From contig PBYS01000059.1 of the NCBI GenBank assembly GCA_002729725.1, forward strand, positions 1 to 61,115: a stretch of 61,115 bases of DNA, read 5' to 3'. The DNA comes from Puniceicoccaceae bacterium (GTDB lineage: Bacteria; Verrucomicrobiota; Verrucomicrobiia; Opitutales; Coraliomargaritaceae). Below, one piece after another: positions 47,432-57,386 of the stretch. The notes beneath the pieces are model-generated. The model did no database searches and had not been told where the DNA came from. It was given only the letters and a program-made list of their open reading frames with translations. The translations under genes were made by a program, and so were the position numbers. The number at the start of each line of letters is the position of its first letter. Position 1 is the first letter of the stretch.

Positions 47432-48379
47432 ATGGACTACACCGCACTTAAAAACGCTCCCAGACTACTCATCGAAGCCAAGCTGAAACCACTGCAGGGC
47501 GACCGTTTCCAGCCCACCGGCTTCGCCGACCTTGGAGCCGCTCGCTATAAAACCGCCGATGGCACAGACATGCTCTTAGTCGAATCGGCTCAATCGGTAG
47601 CCAACCGATTAGAAATGGCGATTTGGGATGAAGCCACCGAAGACCTCATTTCTGAACTGAAAGGCCTTCCCTACATTCGAGTCAATAACCCTGACGGGTC
47701 TATGCTCACAAACTCGATTCTCGAAGCTCATCGCATCAACTCTGAATACATATTAAAATTCAACACAAAACCGACGGAGTTCCATAGAAGAATTCAAGAG
47801 GAAATTGGATATGAAAAAGACAAACCGGTAAACAACCGACGCCTTGTTAAAACGGTCTTGAAATACGACCCAAACTCAGTTCTGCACGGAAGCTTTCTGG
47901 AAGAGATTGGCGGACGTCTTAGAATAATGCGAGCGATCAGCGGTTTCGTCGAGGCTAGCAACGTTTCAACCGCCGAAAGCGGTGGTGTTAAAAATAACCA
48001 TGTCCAACCTGAATTAAAAGGAGGCGAAGGGAATGTCCCCTTTCCAAGAACCGAATTCACGGCAGAAAAAATCACGGCATACTTCAATCTGGATCTCGCA
48101 CTGTTGAGAGGATACGGACTCTCGGAGGAAGCGACTAATTTCTTGATCTCACTAGCTCTCTTCAAAGTTCGCCGTTTTTTCAACGAGGGATTAAGGTTAC
48201 GGACAGCATGCGACCTTGATGTAATCGACAGTATAATTGTCACAAGGCCAAATGGTTTCACAATTCCCAGCGATGTAGAGCTTCTCTCCGAAGCAAAGTC
48301 ACTTTTACAGAAATGTATTGATAACGGACTTTTCGCAAAACCATCGACAACTGTTGTTCAGATAGAAGGAGCAAAATAG
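47432..48379 (+). CDS. csb1: Csb1 (Cas7g), crRNA backbone subunit
   Basis: The 315-aa protein is a Csb1/GSU0053-family Cas7: RLLIEAKLKPLQGDRFQPTGFADLGAARY at the N-terminus and SVANRLE in a conserved helix, with a C-terminal part ending PSDVELLSEAKSLLQKCIDNG. Several copies coat the spacer part of the crRNA. Starts 8 bp after csx17. Confidence 0.95.
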   Translation: MDYTALKNAPRLLIEAKLKPLQGDRFQPTGFADLGAARYKTADGTDMLLVESAQSVANRLEMAIWDEATEDLISELKGLPYIRVNNPDGSMLTNSILEAHRINSEYILKFNTKPTEFHRRIQEEIGYEKDKPVNNRRLVKTVLKYDPNSVLHGSFLEEIGGRLRIMRAISGFVEASNVSTAESGGVKNNHVQPELKGGEGNVPFPRTEFTAEKITAYFNLDLALLRGYGLSEEATNFLISLALFKVRRFFNEGLRLRTACDLDVIDSIIVTRPNGFTIPSDVELLSEAKSLLQKCIDNGLFAKPSTTVVQIEGAK

Positions 48380-48434
48380 AAGAACAAAAGTCAAGAGACG
48401 GACTCTAATGCAAAAAGATGCCAATGACTAGACC

Positions 48435-50054
48435 ATGACTGCCATCGAACTCAATTTTCTGACCGGACGTTTTCACGCCACACCTTGGGGCCGGCACGTC
48501 AACGAGGGGGCAGTCGAGTGGCCGCCTTCTCCTTGGCGACTTCTACGAGCCTTAATCGCGACTTGGAAGCGCAAAGCACCCGATCTCGACGAAGCAACCA
48601 TACAGGGCTTGCTGGTGGCCCTGTGCGAGCCGCCACAATACTATCTGCCGCCCGCGACATTCGGCCATACACGACACTACATGCCGTGGTTCAAAAAGGG
48701 GCCGGGCGACAAAACCCTCGTCTTCGATTCCTTTGTCGCACTGCCTAAAGAAACTCCCGTGCAGATGATCTGGCCCGAGTTAGAACTACCTTCCGCTCAG
48801 CGAGATGCTCTCAACCACTTGCTCCCCCTGCTTGGGACGCTGGGACGTGCCGAGAGCTGGTGCGAAGGTCGTCTTATCTCGGAAGAAACAGATTTAAAAA
48901 CGATCAATTGCACACCTTCGAGCGATCAGCCATCCGAAGAAGTCGTGCGCGTATTGGGCGTCGATCCAACAAAAGCGTTCCAAAACAATAAGTTTTATAC
49001 ACTTGCAAAAAAGCAGCCCCAAAAGGGCGGCCCAAAATACGAACGCAACTCACATTCAGCCTACGATCCAGATTGGCACCTCTGCATGGAAACACTATGG
49101 TTGCACGAGCAGCGCTTATCGATTCCACCAGGCGCAAAGTGGCTTAGCTACGAAAGAAAGAGCGACGCCTTAGCCCAACCGAAATCACGCATCGGGGTGC
49201 TACGCGCACGCCCTAAGATGCAAGTCGCCCGATTCGCATTAGATTCAGCCGTTCTTCCCCTAACAACTGACACAATACGGGTCGCAGAAGCCGCTAGAGT
49301 CGCGTTGATGAGCCAGTATGGATGGCTCACAAAAGTCGGAGACGTTAAAGGGAAGTCACGGATATTTTCAGGTAAAGAGATCGACGGAACCCCCATCACC
49401 GGACATCGCCATTGTTATTTTTTACCAACAAGTGAATCCTTAGAAAACCAGCAGCGTGGCCGAATAGACCACTTAACTCTATACACTGCAGACGGATTTG
49501 AACCTAATGAGCTTCGAGCAATTGATCGCCTACGACAAATTAGAATGCGTGACCGCCAGGATTCGGGGCATCCACTTGGAGTCGTCCTTTTGGGCGTCGG
49601 AGTCTCTAGTGAATTTCAGCCGGGGCCCATACGAGCCTTCGACGAATGGTTATCTGCGACTCCGTTTGTAGCACCACGCCACCCAAAAACGAGGGGTCCT
49701 CTCAAAAATACGGACAAAGGAAATTCCGACATTAGTCGATTCCTGATCTCTCAGATGTGGGAAGAACTTAAGCATCATTTACAACGAAGTGCATCAAAAC
49801 AAAGCATCGACAGCGTCGAAATTGAACTCCTTCGTGATGACGATGGTAACACTCGCCGCTGGTGTCCGATTTATAAAACGTTCAGAGAACGATCAATCGA
49901 GTTTAACCGCTTCCGGCAAAAGCATAGCGACGATGGCGGTCGTAGACCAGCCGCCTTCTTCCGACTTAAATTTCAAGAACCAGTATCCGGTCCACTCGCT
50001 CTAGGGCACTCATCCCACTTCGGACTCGGGCTCTTTCTCCCAGTAGATTCTTGA
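48435..50054 (+). CDS. csb2: Csb2, Cas5-Cas6 fusion of type I-G
   Basis: The 539-aa protein starts MTAIELNFLTGRFHATPWG and has EWPPSPWRLLRALIATWKRK, the Csb2/GSU0054 N-terminal Cas5-like signature. The C-terminal half is the Cas6-like RAMP, ending in a glycine-rich GPLALGHSSHFGLGLF loop. It processes pre-crRNA and stays on the 3' hairpin. It lies 55 bp after csb1. Confidence 0.95.
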   Translation: MTAIELNFLTGRFHATPWGRHVNEGAVEWPPSPWRLLRALIATWKRKAPDLDEATIQGLLVALCEPPQYYLPPATFGHTRHYMPWFKKGPGDKTLVFDSFVALPKETPVQMIWPELELPSAQRDALNHLLPLLGTLGRAESWCEGRLISEETDLKTINCTPSSDQPSEEVVRVLGVDPTKAFQNNKFYTLAKKQPQKGGPKYERNSHSAYDPDWHLCMETLWLHEQRLSIPPGAKWLSYERKSDALAQPKSRIGVLRARPKMQVARFALDSAVLPLTTDTIRVAEAARVALMSQYGWLTKVGDVKGKSRIFSGKEIDGTPITGHRHCYFLPTSESLENQQRGRIDHLTLYTADGFEPNELRAIDRLRQIRMRDRQDSGHPLGVVLLGVGVSSEFQPGPIRAFDEWLSATPFVAPRHPKTRGPLKNTDKGNSDISRFLISQMWEELKHHLQRSASKQSIDSVEIELLRDDDGNTRRWCPIYKTFRERSIEFNRFRQKHSDDGGRRPAAFFRLKFQEPVSGPLALGHSSHFGLGLFLPVDS

Positions 50055-50066
50055 AGCATTCAAAAA

Positions 50067-50276
50067 GTGGATAAACTCGACGAAAAGACCGATTATTCCG
50101 AATGCACTTGGGCGGGTGCCGAGGCCGCGCAACTTCGCAAGTGGCGCGGCCTCACCTTGCAAGAAAAGCTCAAGGCAAATGAGGAGATGGGCAAAACCGC
50201 TGATTACATGATTCAACAACGCAGCGAACAAGGCCTCCCCTACATCGATCCAGATACGGGCGAATGCGTGCGCTAA
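50067..50276 (+). CDS. Small acidic hypothetical protein (69 aa)
   Basis: It begins with GTG 12 bp after the csb2 stop and reads DKLDEKTDYSECTWAGAEAAQLRKW, then LTLQEKLKANEEMGKTADYMIQQ. It is mostly alpha-helical and has no recognised family. Position makes it part of the cas transcript; it could be an insertion between effector and adaptation genes. Confidence 0.6.
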   Translation: MDKLDEKTDYSECTWAGAEAAQLRKWRGLTLQEKLKANEEMGKTADYMIQQRSEQGLPYIDPDTGECVR

Positions 50277-50392
50277 AGACCGATTTCAACTAACTGGATT
50301 TGATATTCCAAATCGGAAGATCAAACCTCATCTAAAAGAACTCTATGAACGTTCAAGCAACTCCCAACTCAAACCCAATCCAACCAAATTAG

Positions 50393-50466
50393 CATCAAGC
50401 CATCGAGGCCAGCCTGAGCGCATTTGGCGCTAAACATCTCGACGCTGAACTGACGGACTTCTGCTA
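50393..50466 (+). pseudogene. Possible gene-end fragment
   Basis: A short open stretch reads HQAIEASLSAFGAKHLDAEL TDFC and stops; the frame is closed by TAG directly upstream. It looks like the last two dozen codons of a lost gene. The gap 50277-50513 shows nothing else. Confidence 0.35.
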
Positions 50467-50513
50467 AAATCAGACCACAAAACAATCTCCACCCCATCCG
50501 ATGTCAAATCGAT

Positions 50514-51068
50514 CTACTCGCCCTCCGTCCCCGGTTCTTCTTTCGCATGCATTTTTAGAATTAGCGCCAGCGGGTCGTCCGCTTGCAGAATGTCATCAGG
50601 CAAACGAATTACTAATCCACGTAACAATGCCTCCCGTTCAGCGGCAGGCTCACCCTCAGTTTGATGTCGATGCAAGGCACTAATATCAGTATAGAGGTGA
50701 CGAAAGCGGGACTCCCACCGTTGACTCTCTGTCTGGGCCCTTTCAAGCCACGCGATCAGATCCAGGCGATCAACCGTGCGCAAACACTCTTCCGCCTGTT
50801 CAACATCCAGAAAGACGCCTGCCAAAATACGATGCCAGATCGCAAAGTAAACTGGGTGCGTTCGCCCGGGATCATCCGCTTGCTCAGGCGCGCACCACAA
50901 CGAATCCTCAACAACACCGATCCGCACAGGCGATTCAGGCAAGATCGAACCAATTGTATAGGTCTGCATGCTATTACCGAAATGCTTAGTCTGCATATCG
51001 ACAACAGGCTGCTCCCACTCCGGAACCCGAAGTGGTTTATCAAAACGAACTGTATCAAAAAGACCCAT
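50514..51068 (-). CDS. Hypothetical protein (184 aa), opposite strand within the cas locus
   Basis: It starts MGLFDTVRFDKPLRVPEWEQ and has an alternating beta/helix composition with a charged C-terminal tail. No family was recognised. It lies between the effector genes and the cas4-cas1 gene on the opposite strand, so effector and adaptation genes are not one simple transcript. Confidence 0.7.
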   Translation of the reverse strand: MGLFDTVRFDKPLRVPEWEQPVVDMQTKHFGNSMQTYTIGSILPESPVRIGVVEDSLWCAPEQADDPGRTHPVYFAIWHRILAGVFLDVEQAEECLRTVDRLDLIAWLERAQTESQRWESRFRHLYTDISALHRHQTEGEPAAEREALLRGLVIRLPDDILQADDPLALILKMHAKEEPGTEGE

Positions 51069-51184
51069 AATTTGATGAAAAACGACAGAGTAAATGTTTC
51101 AGCAATGAAGGGATCATTCGAGCATAAAAGTAAACAAATGAGCATCTAATTTAAGCAAGAAATATAACTTTCTCCTCCCCCGCT

Positions 51185-53107
51185 ATGGACAATCCAAACA
51201 ACTCAAAGGAACAAACGCTCCTACCAGCCCGCATGTTGAATGAATTCGTCTATTGTCCGAGACTCTTCTATTACGAATTTGTCGAAAAGGTCTTTGTCCA
51301 CAATGCGGACACGTTGGAGGGCGCGGCTCAGCACAAGCGAGTGGATAAGGGCAAGAGCAACTTACCCTCGGTTAAAAAGCGGAAGAAAAAGGAAGCCAAT
51401 GCGGAGCCCGAGATGACTGAGGGTTCCGAAGTCCCTGAAACCATTCACGCGCACTCGGTCGAACTTTATTCCGATACACTGCGAGTCAACGCAAAGCTGG
51501 ACCTCGTTGAAGGCGCGACTGAACTTGCTTCCGGAAAGATGCTCTATCAACCAGTCGAATATAAGCGTGGGCACCCACGTGAAGGCGATGAGGGCAACGA
51601 ACTCTGGCCAGCCGACAAGATTCAACTCGGGGTGCAAATCCTGCTCCTACGCGAGAACGGTTATGACTGCGACACTGGCATCGTCTTCTACCGCGAAACC
51701 AGACAACGTGTGCGCTTTGATATGGATGCCGAAACCGAGCAGTGGATCTTCCAGCAAATTACAGCCGCCCGCAGCTGTGCCAAAGGTGCCATCCCGCCAC
51801 CACTTGACGACTCTCCGAAATGTCCACGCTGCTCCTTGGTCGGGTTTTGCCTCCCCGACGAAACGCGGATGCTGGCTGAGTTTGCTAAGCCCGACACTTT
51901 ACCCGAATCTGCCCAACTTGACTTTGAGATGGATTTTCCCGAAATGGAGAATCGCATCGACGAAGGCCCCTTTAGCAATATTCCGGAAATTAAACTGCCC
52001 GCGATCAAACCGGGGCAAGACATGCGTCGCTTGATCGCCCCCGGAGAAGACACCCGCACCCTCTACCTCCACACTCCCGGCCTCTTTGTCGGCAAAAAAG
52101 GTGATATGCTCGAAGCGCGGGAAAAGAAAGACAGGAAGGGCAAAAGCAAAGTCACCGCCGAATTCCTAATCAAAGATCTGCACCATCTCGCGCTCTTCGG
52201 ACCCGTTCAAGTATCCACTGGTGTGATACAGGCGCTCTGCGAAGCGGACATCCCCGTTACCTATTTTTCCATGGGCGGTTGGTTTTACGGGATGACACGG
52301 GGGCACAGCTTAAAAAATGTTTTTACTCGGATTGAACAATTTCGTCACGCGGCCGATCCTGAGCTCGCGCTGACACACGCCCGGTTATTCGTTCACGGAA
52401 AAATCCGCAACCAGCGCACTTTGCTCATGCGCAACCACCTCGATGCGCCCAAGCAAACGCTACGACAAATGAAATGGGCTGCACATTCCGCATTGAATGC
52501 ACAATCCATCCCCAGCCTGCTCGGTATCGAAGGAGCCGCTGCACAAGCTTACTTTGGACAATTCCATGGCATGATCAAACACCGCGCCGAATCCCCACGC
52601 AAAGCCGATCAAGACGCAGGCCAGCAAATTCAGTTCCCCTTCGACTTCAAAGGCCGCAACCGTCGACCACCGCGCGACCCGGTAAACGCCCTACTCTCGC
52701 TCGCTTATAGTCTGCTCTCTCGCGATGCAAGCCTAGCAGCTTACTCCGCTGGCTTCGATCCCTATGTCGGATTTTACCACCAGCCTCGCTTTGGACGGCC
52801 AGCCTTGGCGCTGGATTTGATGGAGGAATTCCGGCCCATCATCGCCGAGTCGGTCGTATTGACCCTAATCAATAACGGTATGCTGCAAGAAAACGATTTT
52901 TACCGTGCAGGCGAATCGGTCACGCTCACTCCCCGCGGACGTAAGACCTTCTTTTTCGCCTATGAAAAACGGATCAACAGCGCAATCACCCACCCGATCT
53001 TCGGTTATCAAGTGAGCTATCGACGTGCCATGGAATTACAATTCAGACTGCTCGCACGCGTGCTGACCGGTGAGATCGAGCAATACGTCCCCTTCACGAT
53101 CCGCTAG
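51185..53107 (+). CDS. cas4-cas1: Cas4-Cas1 fusion protein (type I-G adaptation)
   Basis: The 640-aa fusion has Cas4 at residues 1-230. This part carries the iron-sulfur cysteines in EFVYCPRLFYYEF and CPRCSLVGFCLPD, the nuclease motif PVEYKRGHPR and the QxxY-type helix DKIQLGVQILLL. Cas1 follows from about residue 270. It contains LYLHTPGLFVGKKG, HGKIRNQRTLLMRN, GIEGAAAQAYFGQF (catalytic Glu) and FYHQPRFGRPALALDLMEEFRPIIAE (catalytic His and acidic residues). Such fusions select PAM-containing prespacers in I-G systems. It lies 35 bp before cas2. Confidence 0.97.
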   Translation: MDNPNNSKEQTLLPARMLNEFVYCPRLFYYEFVEKVFVHNADTLEGAAQHKRVDKGKSNLPSVKKRKKKEANAEPEMTEGSEVPETIHAHSVELYSDTLRVNAKLDLVEGATELASGKMLYQPVEYKRGHPREGDEGNELWPADKIQLGVQILLLRENGYDCDTGIVFYRETRQRVRFDMDAETEQWIFQQITAARSCAKGAIPPPLDDSPKCPRCSLVGFCLPDETRMLAEFAKPDTLPESAQLDFEMDFPEMENRIDEGPFSNIPEIKLPAIKPGQDMRRLIAPGEDTRTLYLHTPGLFVGKKGDMLEAREKKDRKGKSKVTAEFLIKDLHHLALFGPVQVSTGVIQALCEADIPVTYFSMGGWFYGMTRGHSLKNVFTRIEQFRHAADPELALTHARLFVHGKIRNQRTLLMRNHLDAPKQTLRQMKWAAHSALNAQSIPSLLGIEGAAAQAYFGQFHGMIKHRAESPRKADQDAGQQIQFPFDFKGRNRRPPRDPVNALLSLAYSLLSRDASLAAYSAGFDPYVGFYHQPRFGRPALALDLMEEFRPIIAESVVLTLINNGMLQENDFYRAGESVTLTPRGRKTFFFAYEKRINSAITHPIFGYQVSYRRAMELQFRLLARVLTGEIEQYVPFTIR

Positions 53108-53141
53108 AGTTACGAATCAAAGAACACAAACACACAGAACG

Positions 53142-53432
53142 ATGAGAAGAAACTTTTTTGTCACTTACGATATCTGCGATCCCAAACGATTACGAAAAGT
53201 ATTTAAGATCTGTAAAGGTTACGGCATCCACTTGCAACTATCCGTGTTCGAATGCGACCTAACCGAATCAGAAAAAGTTCAGTTTGAAACCAAACTACAC
53301 GAGGTGATCCATCACGAAGAGGATCAAGTGTTATTCGTCGACCTAGGAGTCTCTCACGCACGCGGCGAGCGCACCGTAAGTTCCATCGGTTTGCAATATT
53401 CCAAGATGGACGCGCCCTGCTACGTGGTATAG
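53142..53432 (+). CDS. cas2: Cas2
   Basis: From ATG 53142 the 96-aa protein reads RRNFFVTYDICDPKRLRKVFK (with the conserved Asp), GYGIHLQLSVFECDL and a C-terminal IGLQYSKMDAPCYVV. The longer frame starting upstream overlaps cas1 and is not used. It completes the adaptation module. Confidence 0.96.
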   Translation: MRRNFFVTYDICDPKRLRKVFKICKGYGIHLQLSVFECDLTESEKVQFETKLHEVIHHEEDQVLFVDLGVSHARGERTVSSIGLQYSKMDAPCYVV

Positions 53433-53653
53433 CTTTTCATTCAGGATCCCGTTCCTTGACAGTTCAACTTCCATGCGAGCGGTCGGGTCCTGAAAAAAAA
53501 GCCGCCAGCGCTCGCACACGTTGAATATCAAACAGTTAATAAACAAACTCTCACAATTTAATGAAGAACAACTGCATCGATATTACCAAACTCACACACT
53601 GCTCGATTGACAACGCTCAAAGCATTGTCAATCAAGCGATAGGAGCACCTGCT
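53433..53653. promoter_or_regulatory. CRISPR leader
   Basis: The 221-bp AT-rich gap between cas2 and the first repeat has no coding capacity. It carries a perfect 9-bp inverted repeat, GATTGACAA (53605-53613) and TTGTCAATC (53625-53633), ending 20 bp before repeat 1, which could be a leader-anchoring site. No clear promoter boxes were identified. Confidence 0.7.
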
Positions 53654-55461
53654 CTTTCCGCGCTCTTCGGAGCGCGGCTCCATTGAAGCATAGCACCGCC
53701 TAGTTCGGTGCAGCCCGTCTATGGCTTTCCGCGCTCTTCGGAGCGCGGCTCCATTGAAGCGAGTCTATGACTGACGCCCTCAGGGGGCAGGGATTCCTTT
53801 CCGCGCTCTTCGGAGCGCGGCTCCATTGAAGCGCGCGCTGCGACAGCTGAAATGCAGCTAAAATCATCTTTCCGCGCTCTTCGGAGCGCGGCTCCATTGA
53901 AGCGAGAAGTCGGGTGGGTCGGCTCCGTGCCGATCGGTCTTTCCGCGCTCTTCGGAGCGCGGCTCCATTGAAGCAAAACTCGCGCCGCGCCCGGCTCGAA
54001 AGAGTGGCAGCTTTCCGCGCTCTTCGGAGCGCGGCTCCATTGAAGCGGTGCGATGGGCATTGCTGCCCTCGGCGGTTTGGATCTTTCCGCGCTCTTCGGA
54101 GCGCGGCTCCATTGAAGCGGCATTCAATCGAACGCTGAGCCCACTCGACGCGAGCCCTTTCCGCGCTCTTCGGAGCGCGGCTCCATTGAAGCAGCTATCG
54201 CAATGGCGGTGCTCCGGAGGGCACGGTGCTTTCCGCGCTCTTCGGAGCGCGGCTCCATTGAAGCCGAGACTAACGCCGCCGCCTCCGAGTCTGCCGCTTC
54301 CTTTCCGCGCTCTTCGGAGCGCGGCTCCATTGAAGCCGCCTACACGGTCGATATCACCGATCCCGCGGTCTACTTTCCGCGCTCTTCGGAGCGCGGCTCC
54401 ATTGAAGCAACGCTTGGCGGGGTAGGAAGGCCCGCCGCGTATTTCTTTCCGCGCTCTTCGGAGCGCGGCTCCATTGAAGCCGATCGCGTCGAAGCCTGCC
54501 AAATCCAATCGGCCATCTTTCCGCGCTCTTCGGAGCGCGGCTCCATTGAAGCTGCACGATTTCACCGCGCATACCCATTTCTTCTTCACTTTCCGCGCTC
54601 TTCGGAGCGCGGCTCCATTGAAGCTTTGGCTTTTCCCTTGATTACGTCCAAGGCAAACTCGCTTTCCGCGCTCTTCGGAGCGCGGCTCCATTGAAGCAAA
54701 GCGACCAAAGCGAAGAAGCCAAAAGCCCCGCAACTTTCCGCGCTCTTCGGAGCGCGGCTCCATTGAAGCTGCGTCTTCCAGGGCGGTGATGCGGATATCG
54801 AGGGCCCTTTCCGCGCTCTTCGGAGCGCGGCTCCATTGAAGCGATATCTGCGCGGCTCGGTGCTGGATCTCCTGACGGCTTTCCGCGCTCTTCGGAGCGC
54901 GGCTCCATTGAAGCAATGTCACGGTCTCGCACAATGAAACAGGTGTCACGGCTTTCCGCGCTCTTCGGAGCGCGGCTCCATTGAAGCATGGAAACCGCTG
55001 TCGGTCGCTGATTTTATCGGCTCTTTCCGCGCTCTTCGGAGCGCGGCTCCATTGAAGCCCTATATTATCGCTATTTTAATCGCGTGGTTAATCCCTTTCC
55101 GCGCTCTTCGGAGCGCGGCTCCATTGAAGCATAGCGGCGTTCCCACAAATAATCGTGGTAGGGTTGTCTTTCCGCGCTCTTCGGAGCGCGGCTCCATTGA
55201 AGCGTCGTCGGCGGGGGTGCGGGTGGCGTTGCTGACGGTCTTTCCGCGCTCTTCGGAGCGCGGCTCCATTGAAGCTTGCAGCTGCATTGGGTAGCTTTGG
55301 TCAAATGTGACCTTTCCGCGCTCTTCGGAGCGCGGCTCCATTGAAGCATGACGCCGCCGCAACTGGCCATGTCGATGTTACCGCCCTTTCCGCGCTCTTC
55401 GGAGCGCGGCTCCATTGAAGCGATGCGCTGATGAAGGCGACTGCTCGTGACCTCTTTCCGG
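53654..55461 (+). CRISPR. Type I-G CRISPR array, 25 repeats plus a truncated 26th
   Basis: The repeat is 36 nt (CTTTCCGCGCTCTTCGGAGC then GCGGCTCCATTGAAGC), with the palindrome CCGCGCT-CTTCGG-AGCGCGG and the type I 3' handle ATTGAAGC. Repeats start at 53654, 53725, 53797, 53868, 53939, 54011, 54083, 54157, 54229, 54301, 54373, 54445, 54517, 54589, 54662, 54734, 54807, 54879, 54952, 55023, 55095, 55168, 55240, 55312 and 55386, all identical by eye. Spacers are 35-38 nt, and the last is 32 nt. At 55454 a repeat begins (CTTTCCG) and then diverges, marking the distal end. The leader side is cas2. Confidence 0.98.
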
Positions 55462-55487
55462 GAAACTCAAATCGGGTCATGTCGTTA

Positions 55488-56878
55488 GGAGCTGTTGCCC
55501 AAAGGGCCTTAAAATACGATTTTCGTGATTCTAAAATAGATCCATTAAATTTCTAGTGCGTGTTTCAAGTTGCACCATTCTATGGCGATTAAATCCAACC
55601 ACGAACAAAGAAAGCCCCTGAACGAGCTCAGAGAGTGCTTTAAACCTCTCAAAACGCGGCAATGCGCCGCTACACACCCCGCACCTGATTGAGCAGGCTT
55701 TGGCTGGGCATACTTGACCAGTATTTTGATATTTTGGATGCTTGCGATGAGATCATCTTGTATTTTCTGCCGCCACAGTCGACGCCAACGGCTCCGTTTA
55801 AAATGATGATTGGTGGCTGCCTGTCCGAAGCTGCCTTCACCTAAAAATCTTCGTCTGCTGCGATCTTTTCTCGCGGCCTTAGACTTCGCTTGAACTCTTC
55901 CTTTAGTCACGAGTTCTTGATCATCGTGTCGTGCAACTGTGCGGCCAGCTTTTGCTTTTGTGCACTGCTGCTTAAATGGGCATTGAGCACAAACACCCTT
56001 GCGAGCTTTATATTCGGTTGATTTACGAATGGGGTCGTGACGTCGACGATGATTGGCTCTAATTGGATGTTTTCTTCGATATCCCCAGGAGTGGTTGTTT
56101 GAGCGGTAATGACTCCATAGTCATCATCCACGCCGCGGTGCTGCTTATAGCGCGGTCGACTCACGCCGTCACTTCCTTGCTTGCTGTGACGCACCACCGG
56201 TGCATCAGGATCTGTGAGGCTGAGCATCCATTTGTTCTTACGTTTGTAATATTTATACTCTCGAGCACTTTCCAGTTTTTGCTCCTCAACACCATACAGC
56301 CGCTTCAGTTCAGCGATCAACTCAGGCCCCGCTCGGACGACTGAAGCCTGCGAGGCATCCGCAGCAATCACACTACCATCGACATGTATTTTTTCGCCTC
56401 CAACCAGTCCGGCCTCAACGCACTGCAGAACACTTCTCACAAAGAACTTCTCGAAAACGTCCCGCCCCCAACGATTACGCGCCTTAGAGAGCACGCTGTG
56501 ATTGGGAATGTCGTCATCCAGACCATAGCCAAGAAACCAAAGATAGTCGAGACGCTCAGGGATGATACGCATCAATTCGCGCTCACTCTTTACATTATCC
56601 AGAAATAATAAAAACATCAGCTTTAGGATAATCTCTGGATCGACTGATTCGTTTCCCTTACGCCCATAGAGTTCACGCACTTCATCACGCACAAAACTAA
56701 AGTCGATGACTTCGGCAATCCGCCTCAGTGGATTATCCCTGCGGACTCGATCATCTAAATTGATGCCATAAGCGAATAGACTCTTTTGCTCAATATGCAC
56801 TCCCATCAGAATGACAAAATTATAGCAAACGTCAATTAAATTAGAAATGCAGTTTTTCCCTATTTGGGCAACAGCCCC
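55488..56878 (-). mobile_element. Decayed IS1182-type insertion sequence
   Basis: The element (1391 bp) ends in 16-bp terminal repeats: GGAGCTGTTGCCCAAA (55488-55503) and TTTGGGCAACAGCCCC (56863-56878), inverted with one mismatch. It lies 27 bp past the truncated last repeat of the array. No target duplication was recognised. The transposase is broken. Confidence 0.8.
55545..56806 (-). pseudogene. Broken IS1182-family transposase
   Basis: The N-terminal part (56806 down to about 56020) has family landmarks: YGINLDDRVRRDNPLRRI, KLMFLLFLDNVKSERELMR, FLGYGLDDDIPNHSVLSKAR and KIHVDGSVIAADASQAS. The reading then shifts: another frame carries KARKGVCAQCPFKQQCTKAK and continues into ANNHGFKR-like ATNHHFKRSRWRRLWRQKIQ to 55545. 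The middle of the transposase is missing between about 56020 and 56011, and a frameshift separates the halves. Confidence 0.85.
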
Positions 56879-57386
56879 ATTATCCTTGCAATTACCACTA
56901 TTTAGTAAGGGATATAATAGCAATAATAGTCCTCATGACAGAGGAAAAACGCACATAATAGAGATAATCTGGGCCTGTCACCACGAGTCAGAAGACAGAG
57001 GTCAGGACTGATATGTAATGAGTTATGAAATATCATGCGTCCCCCTTTCGCACTTCGAGCTTCCTCCTACGCTCTGCGAGCTTCGGCGGACGTGTCGGCA
57101 GATGTGTCGCCAAAAGAGCGAGATGCGATAGCACTGTAAGTGTCTGATTTTCAGCATCTGACTTCTGACTTTAGCAGGACGGGCGTTTGATAAATCTGCA
57201 CGCTACGTGATCGAAGCCTTCAGCTTACTCCATTCAAAATTGGAGGTTCGATTATTCCAGCTTCTCCCGAGCACCGCGGCGCTTTCGGCGAAAGCGCCCT
57301 ACCCAATCACTGGCTAAATTTCGAGGTTGGTTCTTCTGGGCTCCTATACTAAGTCTGCATACAGCTCTTACTTCATTCATTAGGAA
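56879..57386. other. Intergenic region after the IS element
   Basis: About 500 bp without a gene. It contains small inverted copies of GTCAGAAGACAGAGGTCAG-like sequence (about 56989-57006 and 57159-57173) and a GC-rich stretch. No promoter or RNA gene identified. Confidence 0.4.

Noticed and set aside
53700..55415. Several long frames on both strands with repeated motifs such as FNGAALRRARK and FRALRSAAPLK
   Set aside because: These are translations of the CRISPR repeat; unit length divisible by 3 in many places keeps frames open.
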